A stretch of 64,000 nt of DNA from Nocardia sp. CDC159 (GCF_023740735.1 NZ_JAMRXH010000002.1:248001-312000), one strand, 5' to 3'; positions 1-8,639 are shown, counted from the stretch's first letter. Program-made: numbers and translations. Notes: a model not told the origin generated them from the sequence alone.

Positions 1-1
1 C

Positions 2-220
2 GCCACCATCGGCGTGGTGACCTCCTTCGCGAGCGAGACGGCGGCCCTGTCGATTCCGGTCCGGCCGCATCGGATCGCCGGAACCGTGGCGATCGGATTT
101 CTCGCCCTGGTGATCGGGGTGAATCTCGTCGCGGCATTCCTCGAGGAGGGTCTGCACTGGTACCTGCCGGACGATCCACAGCGGTACCAGTTGTTCTATG
201 ACCTGGGTATCCTGCACTGA
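2..220 (+). CDS. C-terminal end of a membrane protein, cut by window start
   Basis: An open frame runs from the first bases to a stop at 218-220. The visible part is 72 residues. It holds one clear hydrophobic segment (TVAIGFLALVIGVNLVAAF) followed by a short polar tail ending in FYDLGILH. The real start lies upstream of the window; an internal GTG at 14 is not preceded by a ribosome site. The family cannot be named from this fragment. It sits just before an iron box and a siderophore gene, so a link to iron uptake is possible but is only an inference from position. Confidence 0.5.
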   Translation, partial: ATIGVVTSFASETAALSIPVRPHRIAGTVAIGFLALVIGVNLVAAFLEEGLHWYLPDDPQRYQLFYDLGILH

Positions 221-227
221 GGCGATG

Positions 228-246
228 ATAGGGTTGCCTAACCTAG
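228..246 (+). promoter_or_regulatory. IdeR/DtxR-type iron box upstream of the salicyl-AMP ligase
   Basis: ATAGGGTTGCCTAACCTAG matches 14 of 19 positions of the mycobacterial iron-box consensus TTAGGTTAGGCTAACCTAA. It lies about 45 bases before the GTG start at 290. By family knowledge IdeR with Fe(II) binds such sites and represses siderophore genes. A second CCTAA/TTAGG dyad (238-242 and 248-252) overlaps it. Confidence 0.7.
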
Positions 247-289
247 CTTAGGTGACCCTGATAACAGCCGTGATCGTGAGGCCAGACCC

Positions 290-1909
290 GTGACATCGAC
301 ATCGCCCGCCACATCGGATCGTCGCGACGGATACGTGCCGTTCCCGCCGGAGTTCGCCGAGCGCTGCCGCGCCGCCGGGTACTGGATCGGACAGCCCCTG
401 GGCCAGTTGCTGCGCGCGGCCGCGGCGACCTGGCCGCGGCGCCCCGCGCTGCACGGCGACGGCGGCGCGACGACCTACGCCGATCTCGATGCCGCGGCCG
501 ACCGGTTCGCGCACGGCTTCGCCGCGCACGGCATCGCCCCCGGCGATCGCGTGCTGGTCCAGCTGCCGAATGTGGCGGCGTTCGTGCCGCTGCTGTTCGG
601 CTTGCTGCGGGCCGGGGCGATTCCGGTGCTCGCACTGCCCGCGCATCGGCGCGCCGAGATCGAGCATCTGGCCGAATTGTCCGGCGCGGTGGGCTATCTC
701 ATCGCCGATCAGGTGGCCGGATTCGACTACCGCGAGCTGGCGCGGGGCGTCGTGGAGCGGGTGACGTCGGTGCGGCAGGTGTTCGTACTCGGCGATCCCG
801 GTCCGTACCTGGCCGTGGATTCGATTGCCCGCGAGGGCAATTCGCTGCCCGAGGTGGACCCGAGCGATATCGCGCTCATGCTGGTCTCCGGCGGCACGAC
901 CGGACTGCCCAAACTGATCGCCCGCACCCACGACGACTACGCCTACAACGCGCGGGCCAGCGCCGAGGTCTGCGCGCTCGGGCCCGAGGACGTCTATCTG
1001 GTGACGCTGCCCGCGGCCCACAATTTTCCGCTGGCCTGTCCGGGCATTCTCGGCACGATCACCACCGGCGGCGCGATCGCGCTGATCGACGATCCGAGCC
1101 CGGAGAACGCCTTCGCGGCCATCGAGCGCCTCGGGGTGACCGTCACGGCCATGGTGCCGCCGCTGGCCCAATTGTGGAGTGCGGCAACCGAATGGGAGCA
1201 GGCCGACCTGTCGTCGCTGCGATTGGTCCAGGTCGGCGGCGCGAAGCTGGCGGAGGTGAACGCCCGCGAGATCGAACCCGCGCTGGGCGCCCGGCTGCAG
1301 CAGGTCTTCGGCATGGCCGAGGGTCTGCTCAACTACACCCGCCTCGACGATCCCGACGAGCTGGTGTGCGGCACCCAGGGCCGCCCGCTCTCCCCCGCCG
1401 ACGAGGTCCGCGTCGTCGACGCCAACGGCAACGACGTGGCCCCCGGCGAGGAGGGCGAACTGCTGACCCGCGGCCCCTACACCATCCGCGGCTACTACCG
1501 CGCGCCGGAGCACAATTCGCGCGCCTTCACCCCCGACGGCTTCTACCGCAGCGGCGATCTGGTGCGCCAACTCCCGTCCGGCCATCTGATCGTCTCCGGC
1601 CGGATCAAGGACGTCATCAACCGCGGCGGCGAGAACATCTCCTGCGACGAACTCGAGGAACACCTCCTCGCCCACCCCGCCGTCCGACACGCCGCCGCCG
1701 TCGGCCTCCCGGACCCGTCCCTCGGCGAAAAGGTCTGCGCCGTCCTGGTCGTCACCGGCGCAATGCCAACGCTGGCCGAACTGAAGACCTTCCTGACCGA
1801 ACGCGGCCTGGCGACCTACAAATTGCCCGACGAACTGCGCGAGGTCGACCGGCTGCCGGTGACGGCGGTCGGGAAGATCGATAAGAAGGCGCTGCGGACG
1901 AGCCTGTGA
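290..1909 (+). CDS. mbtA: Salicylate (or 2,3-dihydroxybenzoate)-AMP ligase, siderophore starter loading
   Basis: This 539-residue ANL-superfamily adenylating enzyme activates an aryl acid with ATP and loads it on an aryl carrier protein to start siderophore assembly. The start resembles DhbE/EntE/MbtA (RDGYVPFPPEFAERCRAAGYW). The ATP-binding loop VSGGTTGLPK is near residues 199-208, the aryl-pocket stretch AAHNFPL near 240, the YRSGDLV hinge region near 425, and the C-terminal catalytic lysine lies in VGKIDKKALR near 529. Salicylate is the likely substrate because a salicylate synthase gene lies next door in convergent orientation; dihydroxybenzoate cannot be excluded. The GTG start at 290 has GTGAGG about 8 bases upstream. 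Iron repression is expected from the box at 228-246. No NRPS or PKS genes are in view. Confidence 0.9.
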   Translation: MTSTSPATSDRRDGYVPFPPEFAERCRAAGYWIGQPLGQLLRAAAATWPRRPALHGDGGATTYADLDAAADRFAHGFAAHGIAPGDRVLVQLPNVAAFVPLLFGLLRAGAIPVLALPAHRRAEIEHLAELSGAVGYLIADQVAGFDYRELARGVVERVTSVRQVFVLGDPGPYLAVDSIAREGNSLPEVDPSDIALMLVSGGTTGLPKLIARTHDDYAYNARASAEVCALGPEDVYLVTLPAAHNFPLACPGILGTITTGGAIALIDDPSPENAFAAIERLGVTVTAMVPPLAQLWSAATEWEQADLSSLRLVQVGGAKLAEVNAREIEPALGARLQQVFGMAEGLLNYTRLDDPDELVCGTQGRPLSPADEVRVVDANGNDVAPGEEGELLTRGPYTIRGYYRAPEHNSRAFTPDGFYRSGDLVRQLPSGHLIVSGRIKDVINRGGENISCDELEEHLLAHPAVRHAAAVGLPDPSLGEKVCAVLVVTGAMPTLAELKTFLTERGLATYKLPDELREVDRLPVTAVGKIDKKALRTSL

Positions 1910-1914
1910 GCCAG

Positions 1915-1948
1915 CCCTGGCCTCGGCCGCAAGCGGCCGAGGCCAGGG
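1915..1948 (+). terminator. Perfect hairpin after the salicyl-AMP ligase gene
   Basis: Arms 1915-1930 and 1933-1948 are perfectly complementary (16 bp, CCCTGGCCTCGGCCGC) around a two-base AA loop. It starts 6 bases after the stop codon. There is no T tract, so it may end transcription in the GC-rich actinobacterial manner or only protect the 3' end. Confidence 0.75.
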
Positions 1949-1958
1949 ACATCGAGAG

Positions 1959-2036
1959 GACAGGCCGGACCAGGGAATCGAGGGGACAGGCCGGACCAGG
2001 GAATCGAGGGGACAGGCCGGACCAAGGAATCGAGGG
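1959..2036 (+). repeat. 26-bp tandem repeat, three full copies
   Basis: Three copies of a 26-base unit begin at 1959, 1985 and 2011 (GACAGGCCGGACCAGGGAAT plus six bases). The third differs at one base (CCAAGG). A degenerate partial copy precedes them at 1943-1958. From 2037 to 2269 the sequence stays purine-rich with loose variants of the same words (GCCGAGCCG, GGGGATCGA), which looks like decayed repeats. I see no gene between 1949 and 2269. Confidence 0.8.
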
Positions 2037-2269
2037 GCGGGCCGAGCCGAGAACCGGGGTTGGGCCGCGCCGGGGATGGAGAAGCGGCGAGCGACGATCA
2101 AAGGGACTGAGCTGGGCCACGATTGACAGGCCCGGCCGACTCGACGATCGAGAGGAGCCGAGTCCAGCCGATCATCGAGAACGGCTGAGCCGAGCCAATA
2201 CTCGGAACGGTGGTGCCCAGCCGGTGACCGAGAAGGGCTGGGCCGAGCCGGGGATCGAACGAATGTGCC

Positions 2270-3628
2270 CTATTCGGGCCGCGCCTCGACCAGGTACGGG
2301 GCCATGCTGGAGAGCTTTTCGCAGGTCTCCTCGAATTCGCGATCCGGGCGGGACTGGGCGACGATGCCCGCGCCCGCGCGCAGCCAGGCGCCGTCGGTGG
2401 TTTGGTAGACCGCGCGTAGGACGAGGGTGGCCTCGAGTGCGCCGGTGGGCGATACCGTTACGACCGCGCCGGAGTAGAGGCCGCGGGGGTCGTGGTCGAG
2501 GCGGAAGACCGCGTCCACGCCCGCGGGCTTGGGAATGCCGGAGGCGGTGACCGAGGGGAACAGGACTTCCAGTGCGTCCCAGGGGGTTCGAGTGGGGGCG
2601 AGGCGGCCGCGGACCGTGGAGGCCAGGTGCTGGACGCTGCCGCGTTCGCGCACGGCCATGAAATCGGAGACGGCCGTGGTGCCCGCCTCGGCGACCGCGG
2701 CGATCTCGGCGAAGGAGGTCTGCACCGAGATGGCGTGCTCGACGATCTCCTTGGGATCGGCCAGCAGTTCCGCGCGCGCCGCCCGGTCCGCCTCCGCTCC
2801 GCGGCCGAAGGCCCTTGTGCCCGCGAGCGGTTCGGTGGTCACCACGCCGCCGTCGTCGACCGCGACCACCAGCTCCGGACTGAAGCCAGCGGCCTCCAGA
2901 CCACCCAGCCGCAGCAGGAATGACCGCGCGGGGGTGTTGTGCGCGCGACCGAGCCGATAGCTGGCCGGGACGTCCACCACGAACGGCAGATCCACCTTTC
3001 GCGACAGGATCACCTTCTGATACCGCCCGTCGCGGATCTCGGCCACGGCCCCGGCCACCCGGTCCCGATACGCCGTGGGATCGATGCCGATATCGGCCGG
3101 GCGCGGCAGCGGCAGCGCGGTCTCCTGTGCGGCCGCGATCATCTCGTGGATTTCGGCGGCCTCGCGCATGGTCGCGCCCGCGATCCGCACCCCGGTCGCG
3201 CCGATGCGCACCTCGAGCCGCGGAATCATCAGATGCGCCAACGAGGTTCGCGGGCCCAGATGTTCGGTCGCAGCCAGCGCCCAGGCGCAGAATTCGAAGC
3301 CGATCCAGCCGTAGACATGCCGCCCGCCCAGATCGAGCCCGGCGAGGGCCCGATCGATCACTTGGGCGGGACTGCCCTCCCACGCCTGCGCGGTGACGCT
3401 GCCCTCCCAGTCGACCCGCAGCTCGTGGGCGTCCAGTTCGACGCTGCCGATCGGATCGGCCGCGAACACCCACTCCCCCGGCCGCTCGTACATCACGTAT
3501 TCGCCGAACCGGTCCGCGGCGGCGAGTGCGGAAACCGCTGCCACAGGATCGATTCCGCACGCCGCGGTGAATGTCGCCCCCGGAATGTCTTCAAACTCGA
3601 TTCGCACACGTTCCGTGGTCGACACCAT
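2270..3628 (-). CDS. mbtI: Salicylate synthase (chorismate to salicylate)
   Basis: The 452-residue product belongs to the MbtI/Irp9/YbtS group of chorismate-using enzymes, which make salicylate via isochorismate in one Mg-dependent active site. The chorismate-binding core fills the C-terminal half: GRYQKVILSR with the family's general-base lysine, DPKEIVEHAISV, the VQHLASTVRG stretch with its histidine, LFPSVTASGIPKP, and the GAGIVAQSRPDREFEET end with the metal and substrate residues. Length fits MbtI (about 450). Start choice: the ATG at 3628 lies 7 bases after a TAACCT -10-like word (3636-3641), suggesting a leaderless message; the GTG at 3625 is an alternative because GGAGG lies just upstream. 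Two iron boxes overlap this promoter. It converges on the salicyl-AMP ligase and supplies its substrate. Confidence 0.93.
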   Translation of the reverse strand: MVSTTERVRIEFEDIPGATFTAACGIDPVAAVSALAAADRFGEYVMYERPGEWVFAADPIGSVELDAHELRVDWEGSVTAQAWEGSPAQVIDRALAGLDLGGRHVYGWIGFEFCAWALAATEHLGPRTSLAHLMIPRLEVRIGATGVRIAGATMREAAEIHEMIAAAQETALPLPRPADIGIDPTAYRDRVAGAVAEIRDGRYQKVILSRKVDLPFVVDVPASYRLGRAHNTPARSFLLRLGGLEAAGFSPELVVAVDDGGVVTTEPLAGTRAFGRGAEADRAARAELLADPKEIVEHAISVQTSFAEIAAVAEAGTTAVSDFMAVRERGSVQHLASTVRGRLAPTRTPWDALEVLFPSVTASGIPKPAGVDAVFRLDHDPRGLYSGAVVTVSPTGALEATLVLRAVYQTTDGAWLRAGAGIVAQSRPDREFEETCEKLSSMAPYLVEARPE

Positions 3629-3633
3629 TCCTC

Positions 3634-3652
3634 CAAGGTTATGCTTACCTAA
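3634..3652 (-). promoter_or_regulatory. IdeR/DtxR-type iron box at the salicylate synthase promoter
   Basis: CAAGGTTATGCTTACCTAA matches 15 of 19 positions of the iron-box consensus. It covers the candidate -10 word TAACCT on the minus strand and ends 6 bases before the ATG, an ideal position for iron-dependent repression. Confidence 0.82.
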
Positions 3653-3662
3653 GCTCGGGAAG

Positions 3663-3681
3663 TAAGGCTAGCATTACCTCC
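3663..3681 (-). promoter_or_regulatory. Second, weaker iron box
   Basis: TAAGGCTAGCATTACCTCC matches about 12 of 19 consensus positions and lies 10 bases beyond the stronger box. Tandem boxes are known at mycobacterial mbt promoters. It could also serve the plus-strand promoter of the acyltransferase gene at 3793, but nothing else links that gene to iron. Confidence 0.45.
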
Positions 3682-3792
3682 GTTATCTGAGGATGTGCCG
3701 ACGAGCACACCATGATCAATAGCGAGGAATCGCGGCGCGGCGGCGGGCAAGCACGCTTCAATGGGGAAGCGTCACCTGATGGAGGGCTCCCC

Positions 3793-6168
3793 ATGATCGA
3801 TCACCGCGCCGACGTCCCGGCCGTCACCACACCGGATTCCGCGCCGCGTTCGGTGGTCGCCCTGGTGGACGCCTCCTCGTCGGTGGAGCGCGAATTGATC
3901 GGCGGCTGGCTCGCCGAGGGCGGAATCACCGCCGAGTTCGGCATCGACGCACCGGTCACCCAGCTCGACCTGGATCCGACCGCGGTGGCCGAGCGCCTGG
4001 TCGGCCGCCACGACGATCCGCTGGTCGTGCCGATCCGCGTGGTGTGGCTGCCGCCGGAGCGAGACGGCGTGCGCCGCATCACCTTTGCCGATCTGGCCAC
4101 CCTCAGCAATCCGCGCAAGCCGCATCGGCTGATGCAGCGCCGCCTGGTCGCCAAGGCGCCCGACCGCCACCTCGTTCTCACCGGTCAGCCCGCCCGGCTC
4201 AGCGAACTTCGAGCCAACAATCCGTCGGTGGCCGCGAGCGTGGAACCGTTCGCCCGCGCCATCGTTCGCGCGGGCATCGTGGCGCTGGAACGCGCCGAAC
4301 GCTCGGTCATCGGCGATCGCTACAAGGTGCCCCGACTGGTCGCCGAGGAGATCCTCGACTCCCCCGAATTCCTGCGCCGACTCGACGCGATCGCCGCGCA
4401 TATCGGCGCCCAACCGAGCGAGGTGTACCGCCGCGCGGAAAAGGCGTTGCGGGAGTTGGTCGCCGCCCAGAGCAGGTTGGTCTCCGACCTGTTCACCCAG
4501 GCCATGCGCCCGGTGCACGCCTCGGCCTGGAAGGTCGACTACGAACCCTCCGGCCTGGCCGGGCTACGCCGCCTCAATCGCCGCTACGCGCTGGTGTTCC
4601 TGCCCTCGCACCGCTCCTATGTGGATGCCTTCGTACTCGGTGACGTCCTGGCCCGCAACGACTTTCCGCCGAACCATGTCATCGGCGGGGCCAATCTGAG
4701 CTTCTGGCCGATGGGACCGATCGCCCGGCGCACCGGCACCGTCTTCATCCGCCGCAGTTTCGGCGACGACGAGGTCTACAAGGCGGTCGTCGAGGAGTAC
4801 TTCGCCTACCTGCTGGCCAAGCGATTCAATCTGGAGTGGTACTTCGAGGGCGGCCGCACCCGCACCGGCAAGCTCCGCCCGCCGCGTTACGGCCTGCTCA
4901 ACTATCTCGCCGCCGCGATCCGCGCCCGGCGCGTGGACGACGCCATGCTGGTACCGGTCTCGATCACCTACGAGCGCCTCAACGAACTCGGCGCGATCGC
5001 GACCGAGCAGGTCGGTGGCAAGAAGAAGCCCGAGGGCCTGGGCTGGCTGGCCAGATATATTCGCAATCAACAGCATTCGGCCGGACATGTGTACGTGCGC
5101 TTCGGCGATCCGATCTCGGCGCGGGACTGCCTGAGCGCGCACGGTGATCCGATGATCCCGGACCACGGTCCCGCCCGGCCCCTTCCGGACGAGGTCCGCG
5201 ATCAGGAGCGAAAAGCCGTCCAGCGTTTGGCCTTCGAGGTGGCGGTCGGCATCAACACCGTCACCCCGGTCACCGTCAACGCGCTGGTCACCCTGGCCCT
5301 GCTCGGCGTGCACGAACGCGCGCTGACCCTGGGCGAGGTGCGCGCGGTGCTGGCGCCGGTGCTCGGCTACATCGAGCGCCGCCGCCTGCCCAGCGGCGAA
5401 CTCGCCACGCTGCGCGACGATCACGGCCTGGCCATCGTGCTCGAACAGCTCTCGATCGCGAAGGTCGTGACGGTGTATCGCGGTGGGCTGGAACCGGTTT
5501 ACGCCATCGAGCCGGGTGCTCACCTCGAGGCGGCCTTCTATCGCAACAGCGCGGTGCACTGGTTCGTCAACCGCGCCATCCTGGAGCTGGCCATACTCAC
5601 GGCGGTCGAGGCGCAGCAGGACGATCAGCTGGCGACCGGCTGGGCGACCGCCTATCGGCTCCGGGATCTGCTGAAGTTCGAATTCTTCTTCCCCGAACGC
5701 ACCGAATTCGCCGATCAGCTCTCCCGGGAGATGTTGCTGGTGGATCCGGACTGGCACAGTCGCCGCGGCGACGGCACGGTCGGTGCGGACATCCTCGCCA
5801 AACTCGCCGACTCCGGGTTCATCATGGCCCACCGGGTGCTGCGCTCGTTCTTCGACGCGCAGCTGGTGGTCGCGGAGCGCCTGGCCGACCATGATGCCGC
5901 CCAGCCGGTGGACCACAAACGATTCATCGACGAATGCCTGGCCGTCGGCCGACAGATGCTGTTGCAGCAGCGTCTGCACAGTCCGGAGTCGGTGTCGTCG
6001 GAATTGTTCGCCACCGCACTGAAACTCGCCGACAACCACGGCCTGCTGCACCCCGACGGCACCGATCTGGCCGCGCGCCGCACGGCCTTCGCCGCGGAAC
6101 TGCGCACCATCGGGGCGCGGATCACCCGCGCCGCCGCCCTCGATCCGTCGCACCGGGTGGGGCTGTGA
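3793..6168 (+). CDS. plsB: Glycerol-3-phosphate 1-O-acyltransferase
   Basis: The product (791 residues from this start) transfers a fatty acyl chain to position 1 of glycerol-3-phosphate, the first step of phospholipid synthesis, at the inner face of the membrane. The four PlsB acyltransferase blocks are visible between about residues 275 and 400: HRSYVD (HX4D catalytic pair), GTVFIRR, FEGGRTRTGK and VPVSITYE. The long C-terminal half is typical of PlsB and absent from PlsC. The ATG at 3793 is chosen because GGAGGG lies 6 bases upstream; an in-frame ATG at 3712 has no such site. The stop overlaps the ATG of the next acyltransferase by one base (TGATG), so the two are probably translationally coupled. 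Confidence 0.92.
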   Translation: MIDHRADVPAVTTPDSAPRSVVALVDASSSVERELIGGWLAEGGITAEFGIDAPVTQLDLDPTAVAERLVGRHDDPLVVPIRVVWLPPERDGVRRITFADLATLSNPRKPHRLMQRRLVAKAPDRHLVLTGQPARLSELRANNPSVAASVEPFARAIVRAGIVALERAERSVIGDRYKVPRLVAEEILDSPEFLRRLDAIAAHIGAQPSEVYRRAEKALRELVAAQSRLVSDLFTQAMRPVHASAWKVDYEPSGLAGLRRLNRRYALVFLPSHRSYVDAFVLGDVLARNDFPPNHVIGGANLSFWPMGPIARRTGTVFIRRSFGDDEVYKAVVEEYFAYLLAKRFNLEWYFEGGRTRTGKLRPPRYGLLNYLAAAIRARRVDDAMLVPVSITYERLNELGAIATEQVGGKKKPEGLGWLARYIRNQQHSAGHVYVRFGDPISARDCLSAHGDPMIPDHGPARPLPDEVRDQERKAVQRLAFEVAVGINTVTPVTVNALVTLALLGVHERALTLGEVRAVLAPVLGYIERRRLPSGELATLRDDHGLAIVLEQLSIAKVVTVYRGGLEPVYAIEPGAHLEAAFYRNSAVHWFVNRAILELAILTAVEAQQDDQLATGWATAYRLRDLLKFEFFFPERTEFADQLSREMLLVDPDWHSRRGDGTVGADILAKLADSGFIMAHRVLRSFFDAQLVVAERLADHDAAQPVDHKRFIDECLAVGRQMLLQQRLHSPESVSSELFATALKLADNHGLLHPDGTDLAARRTAFAAELRTIGARITRAAALDPSHRVGL

Positions 6169-7637
6169 TGCGCCCGGCGGGTGTGCTGAGCGTCGACACC
6201 GCGGTCGAGACCATCCGCTCGGGTCCGCAGGGCCCGCGGGTGGGTGCGATCTTCGACTACGGCGGCACGGTCGTCCACGGCTTCACCCCACCCTCGGGTC
6301 CGCGCCGACTGCTACGGGGCCGCGGCCGCCGCGCGCTGGCCGAGAGCCTGCTCACCAGCATTCGCGGCGCCCGGGGCGAGGGCGAATACGAACGATTCCT
6401 GCAGCGCACCATGCATGCGTGGGCCGGGCATTCGGAGGCCGAACTCACCGAACTCGGCGAGCGGCAGTTCCGCCGCGCGATCTACGGCCACCTGTATCCG
6501 GAGGCCTGGCGGCTGATCCGGGCGCACGAGGCGGCCGGGCACACCGTGGTCCTGGTCACCTGTCTGACCCGATTCCAGGTACTGCCCGCCGCACGGGAAC
6601 TGGGTATCGAGCATGTGCTCTACACCCCGATGGCGGCGCAGGACGGTCTGCTCACCGGCCATGTGGACGGAAAGCCGCTGTGGCGCACCGGCAAGGCCGA
6701 TGCGGTGCGCCGCTTCGCCGCGGCGCACGGCCTGGATCTCGCCGCGAGCTACGCCTATGCCGATGCCGCACCCGATCTGCCGCTGCTGGAGCTGACCGGA
6801 CATCCCACGGCCGTCAATCCGGATCCGCGCACCTCGATCGAGGCGACCGAACGCTCCTGGCCGGTGCTGAACTTCCGGCCCCGCGAATCGCCTCGGCTGC
6901 GCGATATCGCCCGCACCGCGGCCGGATTCGGCGGACTGCTCGGCGGGGCGGCGGCCGGGGTGCTCGCCAAGGCGGGCACGCGCGATCAACGGCGGATGGC
7001 CGACTCGATGATCACCGTCGCCGCCGACGCCACGCTGCGCGCGACCGGCATCCGGATCCGGGTGGTCGGCGCCGAATACGCGCAGTCGCCGCGGCCCGCG
7101 GTCTTCATCTTCAATCACCAGAGCCAGTTCGACATGGTCGTGTTGAGCGAGGTGCTGGGCGCGGGGTTCACCGGAATCGCCAAGCGGGAGATCACCGCGA
7201 ATCCGATCTTCGGGCCGCTGCTGCGCTTCGCCGGGGCGACCTTCATCGACCGCTCCGACACCGCGGGCGCGAAGGCGGCGCTGGCGCCCGTGGTGGACAC
7301 CCTGCGCGGCGGGCTGTCGGTCGTCGTCGCGCCCGAGGGAACGCGCTCGCTCACCCCGCGGGTGGGCCCGTTCAAGAAGGGCGCGTTCCATATCGCGATG
7401 CAGGCGGGCGTGCCGATCGTTCCGATCGTGATCCGCAATGCGGGCGAGATCATGTGGCGCAACTCCGCGATCGCCCGCACCGGCACCGTCGACGTGGCGG
7501 TGCTGCCGCCGATCGATGTCCGCGACTGGGATCCGGGACGACTCGACGCCGAGGTGGAGCGGGTGCGGCAGCTGTTCGTCGACACCCTGCTGAACTGGCC
7601 CGCACCCGATGCGGATGCGGCGCTCAGCAGTCGATGA
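6168..7637 (+). CDS. plsC: HAD-like / 1-acyl-glycerol-3-phosphate acyltransferase fusion
   Basis: The 489-residue product joins an N-terminal HAD-IB-like domain (about 25-240) to a PlsC domain (about 270-480), the arrangement of mycobacterial Rv2483c-type proteins. The acyltransferase half shows NHQSQFD (HX4D), FIDRSD and APEGTRS, so it should acylate lysophosphatidate at position 2, following PlsB. In the HAD half, motif I reads FDYGGT: the nucleophile Asp30 is present but the second aspartate of the usual DxDGT is Gly32. The lysine motif GKADAVRRF and the acidic motif YADAAPDLPLLE are retained. Phosphatase activity is therefore doubtful. Start ATG 6168 overlaps the plsB stop; an earlier in-frame extension lies inside plsB and is discounted. 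Confidence 0.87.
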   Translation: MRPAGVLSVDTAVETIRSGPQGPRVGAIFDYGGTVVHGFTPPSGPRRLLRGRGRRALAESLLTSIRGARGEGEYERFLQRTMHAWAGHSEAELTELGERQFRRAIYGHLYPEAWRLIRAHEAAGHTVVLVTCLTRFQVLPAARELGIEHVLYTPMAAQDGLLTGHVDGKPLWRTGKADAVRRFAAAHGLDLAASYAYADAAPDLPLLELTGHPTAVNPDPRTSIEATERSWPVLNFRPRESPRLRDIARTAAGFGGLLGGAAAGVLAKAGTRDQRRMADSMITVAADATLRATGIRIRVVGAEYAQSPRPAVFIFNHQSQFDMVVLSEVLGAGFTGIAKREITANPIFGPLLRFAGATFIDRSDTAGAKAALAPVVDTLRGGLSVVVAPEGTRSLTPRVGPFKKGAFHIAMQAGVPIVPIVIRNAGEIMWRNSAIARTGTVDVAVLPPIDVRDWDPGRLDAEVERVRQLFVDTLLNWPAPDADAALSSR

Positions 7638-7640
7638 TGG

Positions 7641-8360
7641 TCAGACCTGCCTGCCGAACAACAGCTTCCACGGCATGAGCGCCGATTCCAGATGCACCTT
7701 CAGACTCATCTTGGACGCGCCCTTGGTGCGCTCCTCGAATCGGATCGGCACCTCGGCGATCGCGATCCCCTTCTTGATCGTCCGATAGTTCATCTCGACC
7801 TGGAAGGAGTAGCCGTTGCTGCGGATGGCGGCGACGTCGATGGCCCGCAGGGTGTCGGCCTTCCAGGCCTTGAAGCCCGCGGTGGCGTCCTTGACGCCGA
7901 GGCGCAGGATGAGGTTGACGTAGAAGTTGGCCCAGGCCGACAGCGCCTTGCGGTACCACTTCCATTCCGTCGCGGTCGATCCGCCCTCGACGTAGCGGGA
8001 GCCGAGCACCACGCCCGCGCCGGAATTCGCCAGCTTGTCGAGCATGGCCGGAATGACCTCGGCCGGATGGGACAGGTCGGCGTCCATCTGGATGACGACG
8101 TCGGCGCCCTCGTCCAGGGCCCGGGTGATGCCCGCCACGTAGGCGCGGCCCAGGCCGTCCTTCTCGGTGCGGTGCAGCACGCCCACCGCGTTGGGCAGTT
8201 CGGCGGCCAGCTTGTCGGCGACCTCGCCGGTGCCGTCCGGGGAATTGTCGTCCACGACCAGGACGTGCAGGTCGGCGACCGGTAGCGCGGTCAGCCGCTC
8301 CACCGCCACCGGCAGGTTTTCCCGCTCGTTGTAGGTCGGCACCACCACGGTTACCTTCAC
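7641..8360 (-). CDS. ppm1: Polyprenol-phosphate mannose synthase (GT2)
   Basis: The 239-residue GT-A glycosyltransferase resembles dolichol-phosphate mannose synthases: VVPTYNERENL at the N terminus, VVDDNSPDGTGEVAD, the metal-binding DAD in QMDADLSHP near residue 95, and GSRYVEGG. It would make polyprenyl-phosphate mannose from GDP-mannose, the lipid donor for lipomannan, lipoarabinomannan and protein mannosylation. It is the catalytic domain only; the separate apolipoprotein N-acyltransferase domain fused to it in M. tuberculosis Ppm1 is absent. The gene converges on plsC with a 3-base gap. A GT87 enzyme that may use this donor lies at 61-62 kb. Confidence 0.88.
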   Translation of the reverse strand: MKVTVVVPTYNERENLPVAVERLTALPVADLHVLVVDDNSPDGTGEVADKLAAELPNAVGVLHRTEKDGLGRAYVAGITRALDEGADVVIQMDADLSHPAEVIPAMLDKLANSGAGVVLGSRYVEGGSTATEWKWYRKALSAWANFYVNLILRLGVKDATAGFKAWKADTLRAIDVAAIRSNGYSFQVEMNYRTIKKGIAIAEVPIRFEERTKGASKMSLKVHLESALMPWKLLFGRQV

Positions 8361-8462
8361 AAGTCGCCCTCCCGGTCGAATGCGCGCTCAGTCCTGCTGC
8401 ACTGACCGTAGCGGATACGCCTGGGTAAACGCTGAGCTGGGCCGGTCAGCCCGCCCGCGGCC

Positions 8463-8639
8463 TCAGGACTCGTCGCGGGCGTCCGCGCGAGCATTGCGCT
8501 CGCGAACGATCTCCAGCGCCCGCTCGGCCGTGGCCCGATCCGGATACGGACCCAGCCGCTCGGCGAACCAATGCTGTTTGCCCTGCTCGGCGCGATGGTG
8601 TTTGAGGCAGTAGTACCAGTCGTTATCCGAGTCACCCAT
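8463..8639 (-). CDS. Small SPOR-like conserved protein
   Basis: A 58-residue product starts at ATG 8639 (MGDSDNDWYYCLKHHRAEQ). It contains the compact pattern KQHWFAERLGPYPDRATAERAL, which resembles SPOR-type domains of small actinobacterial proteins: an aromatic strand followed by a helix. Longer in-frame extensions upstream read through sequence unlike coding DNA. It lies 102 bases upstream of ppm1 on the same strand and may share its transcript. The function is unknown; SPOR domains often bind denuded peptidoglycan, but no signal peptide is seen here, so that role is uncertain. Confidence 0.72.
   Translation of the reverse strand: MGDSDNDWYYCLKHHRAEQGKQHWFAERLGPYPDRATAERALEIVRERNARADARDES

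Noticed and set aside
248-2101. 617-codon minus-strand frame opposite the salicyl-AMP ligase gene
   Set aside because: Composition typical of antisense high-GC DNA; the plus strand encodes a complete adenylating enzyme.
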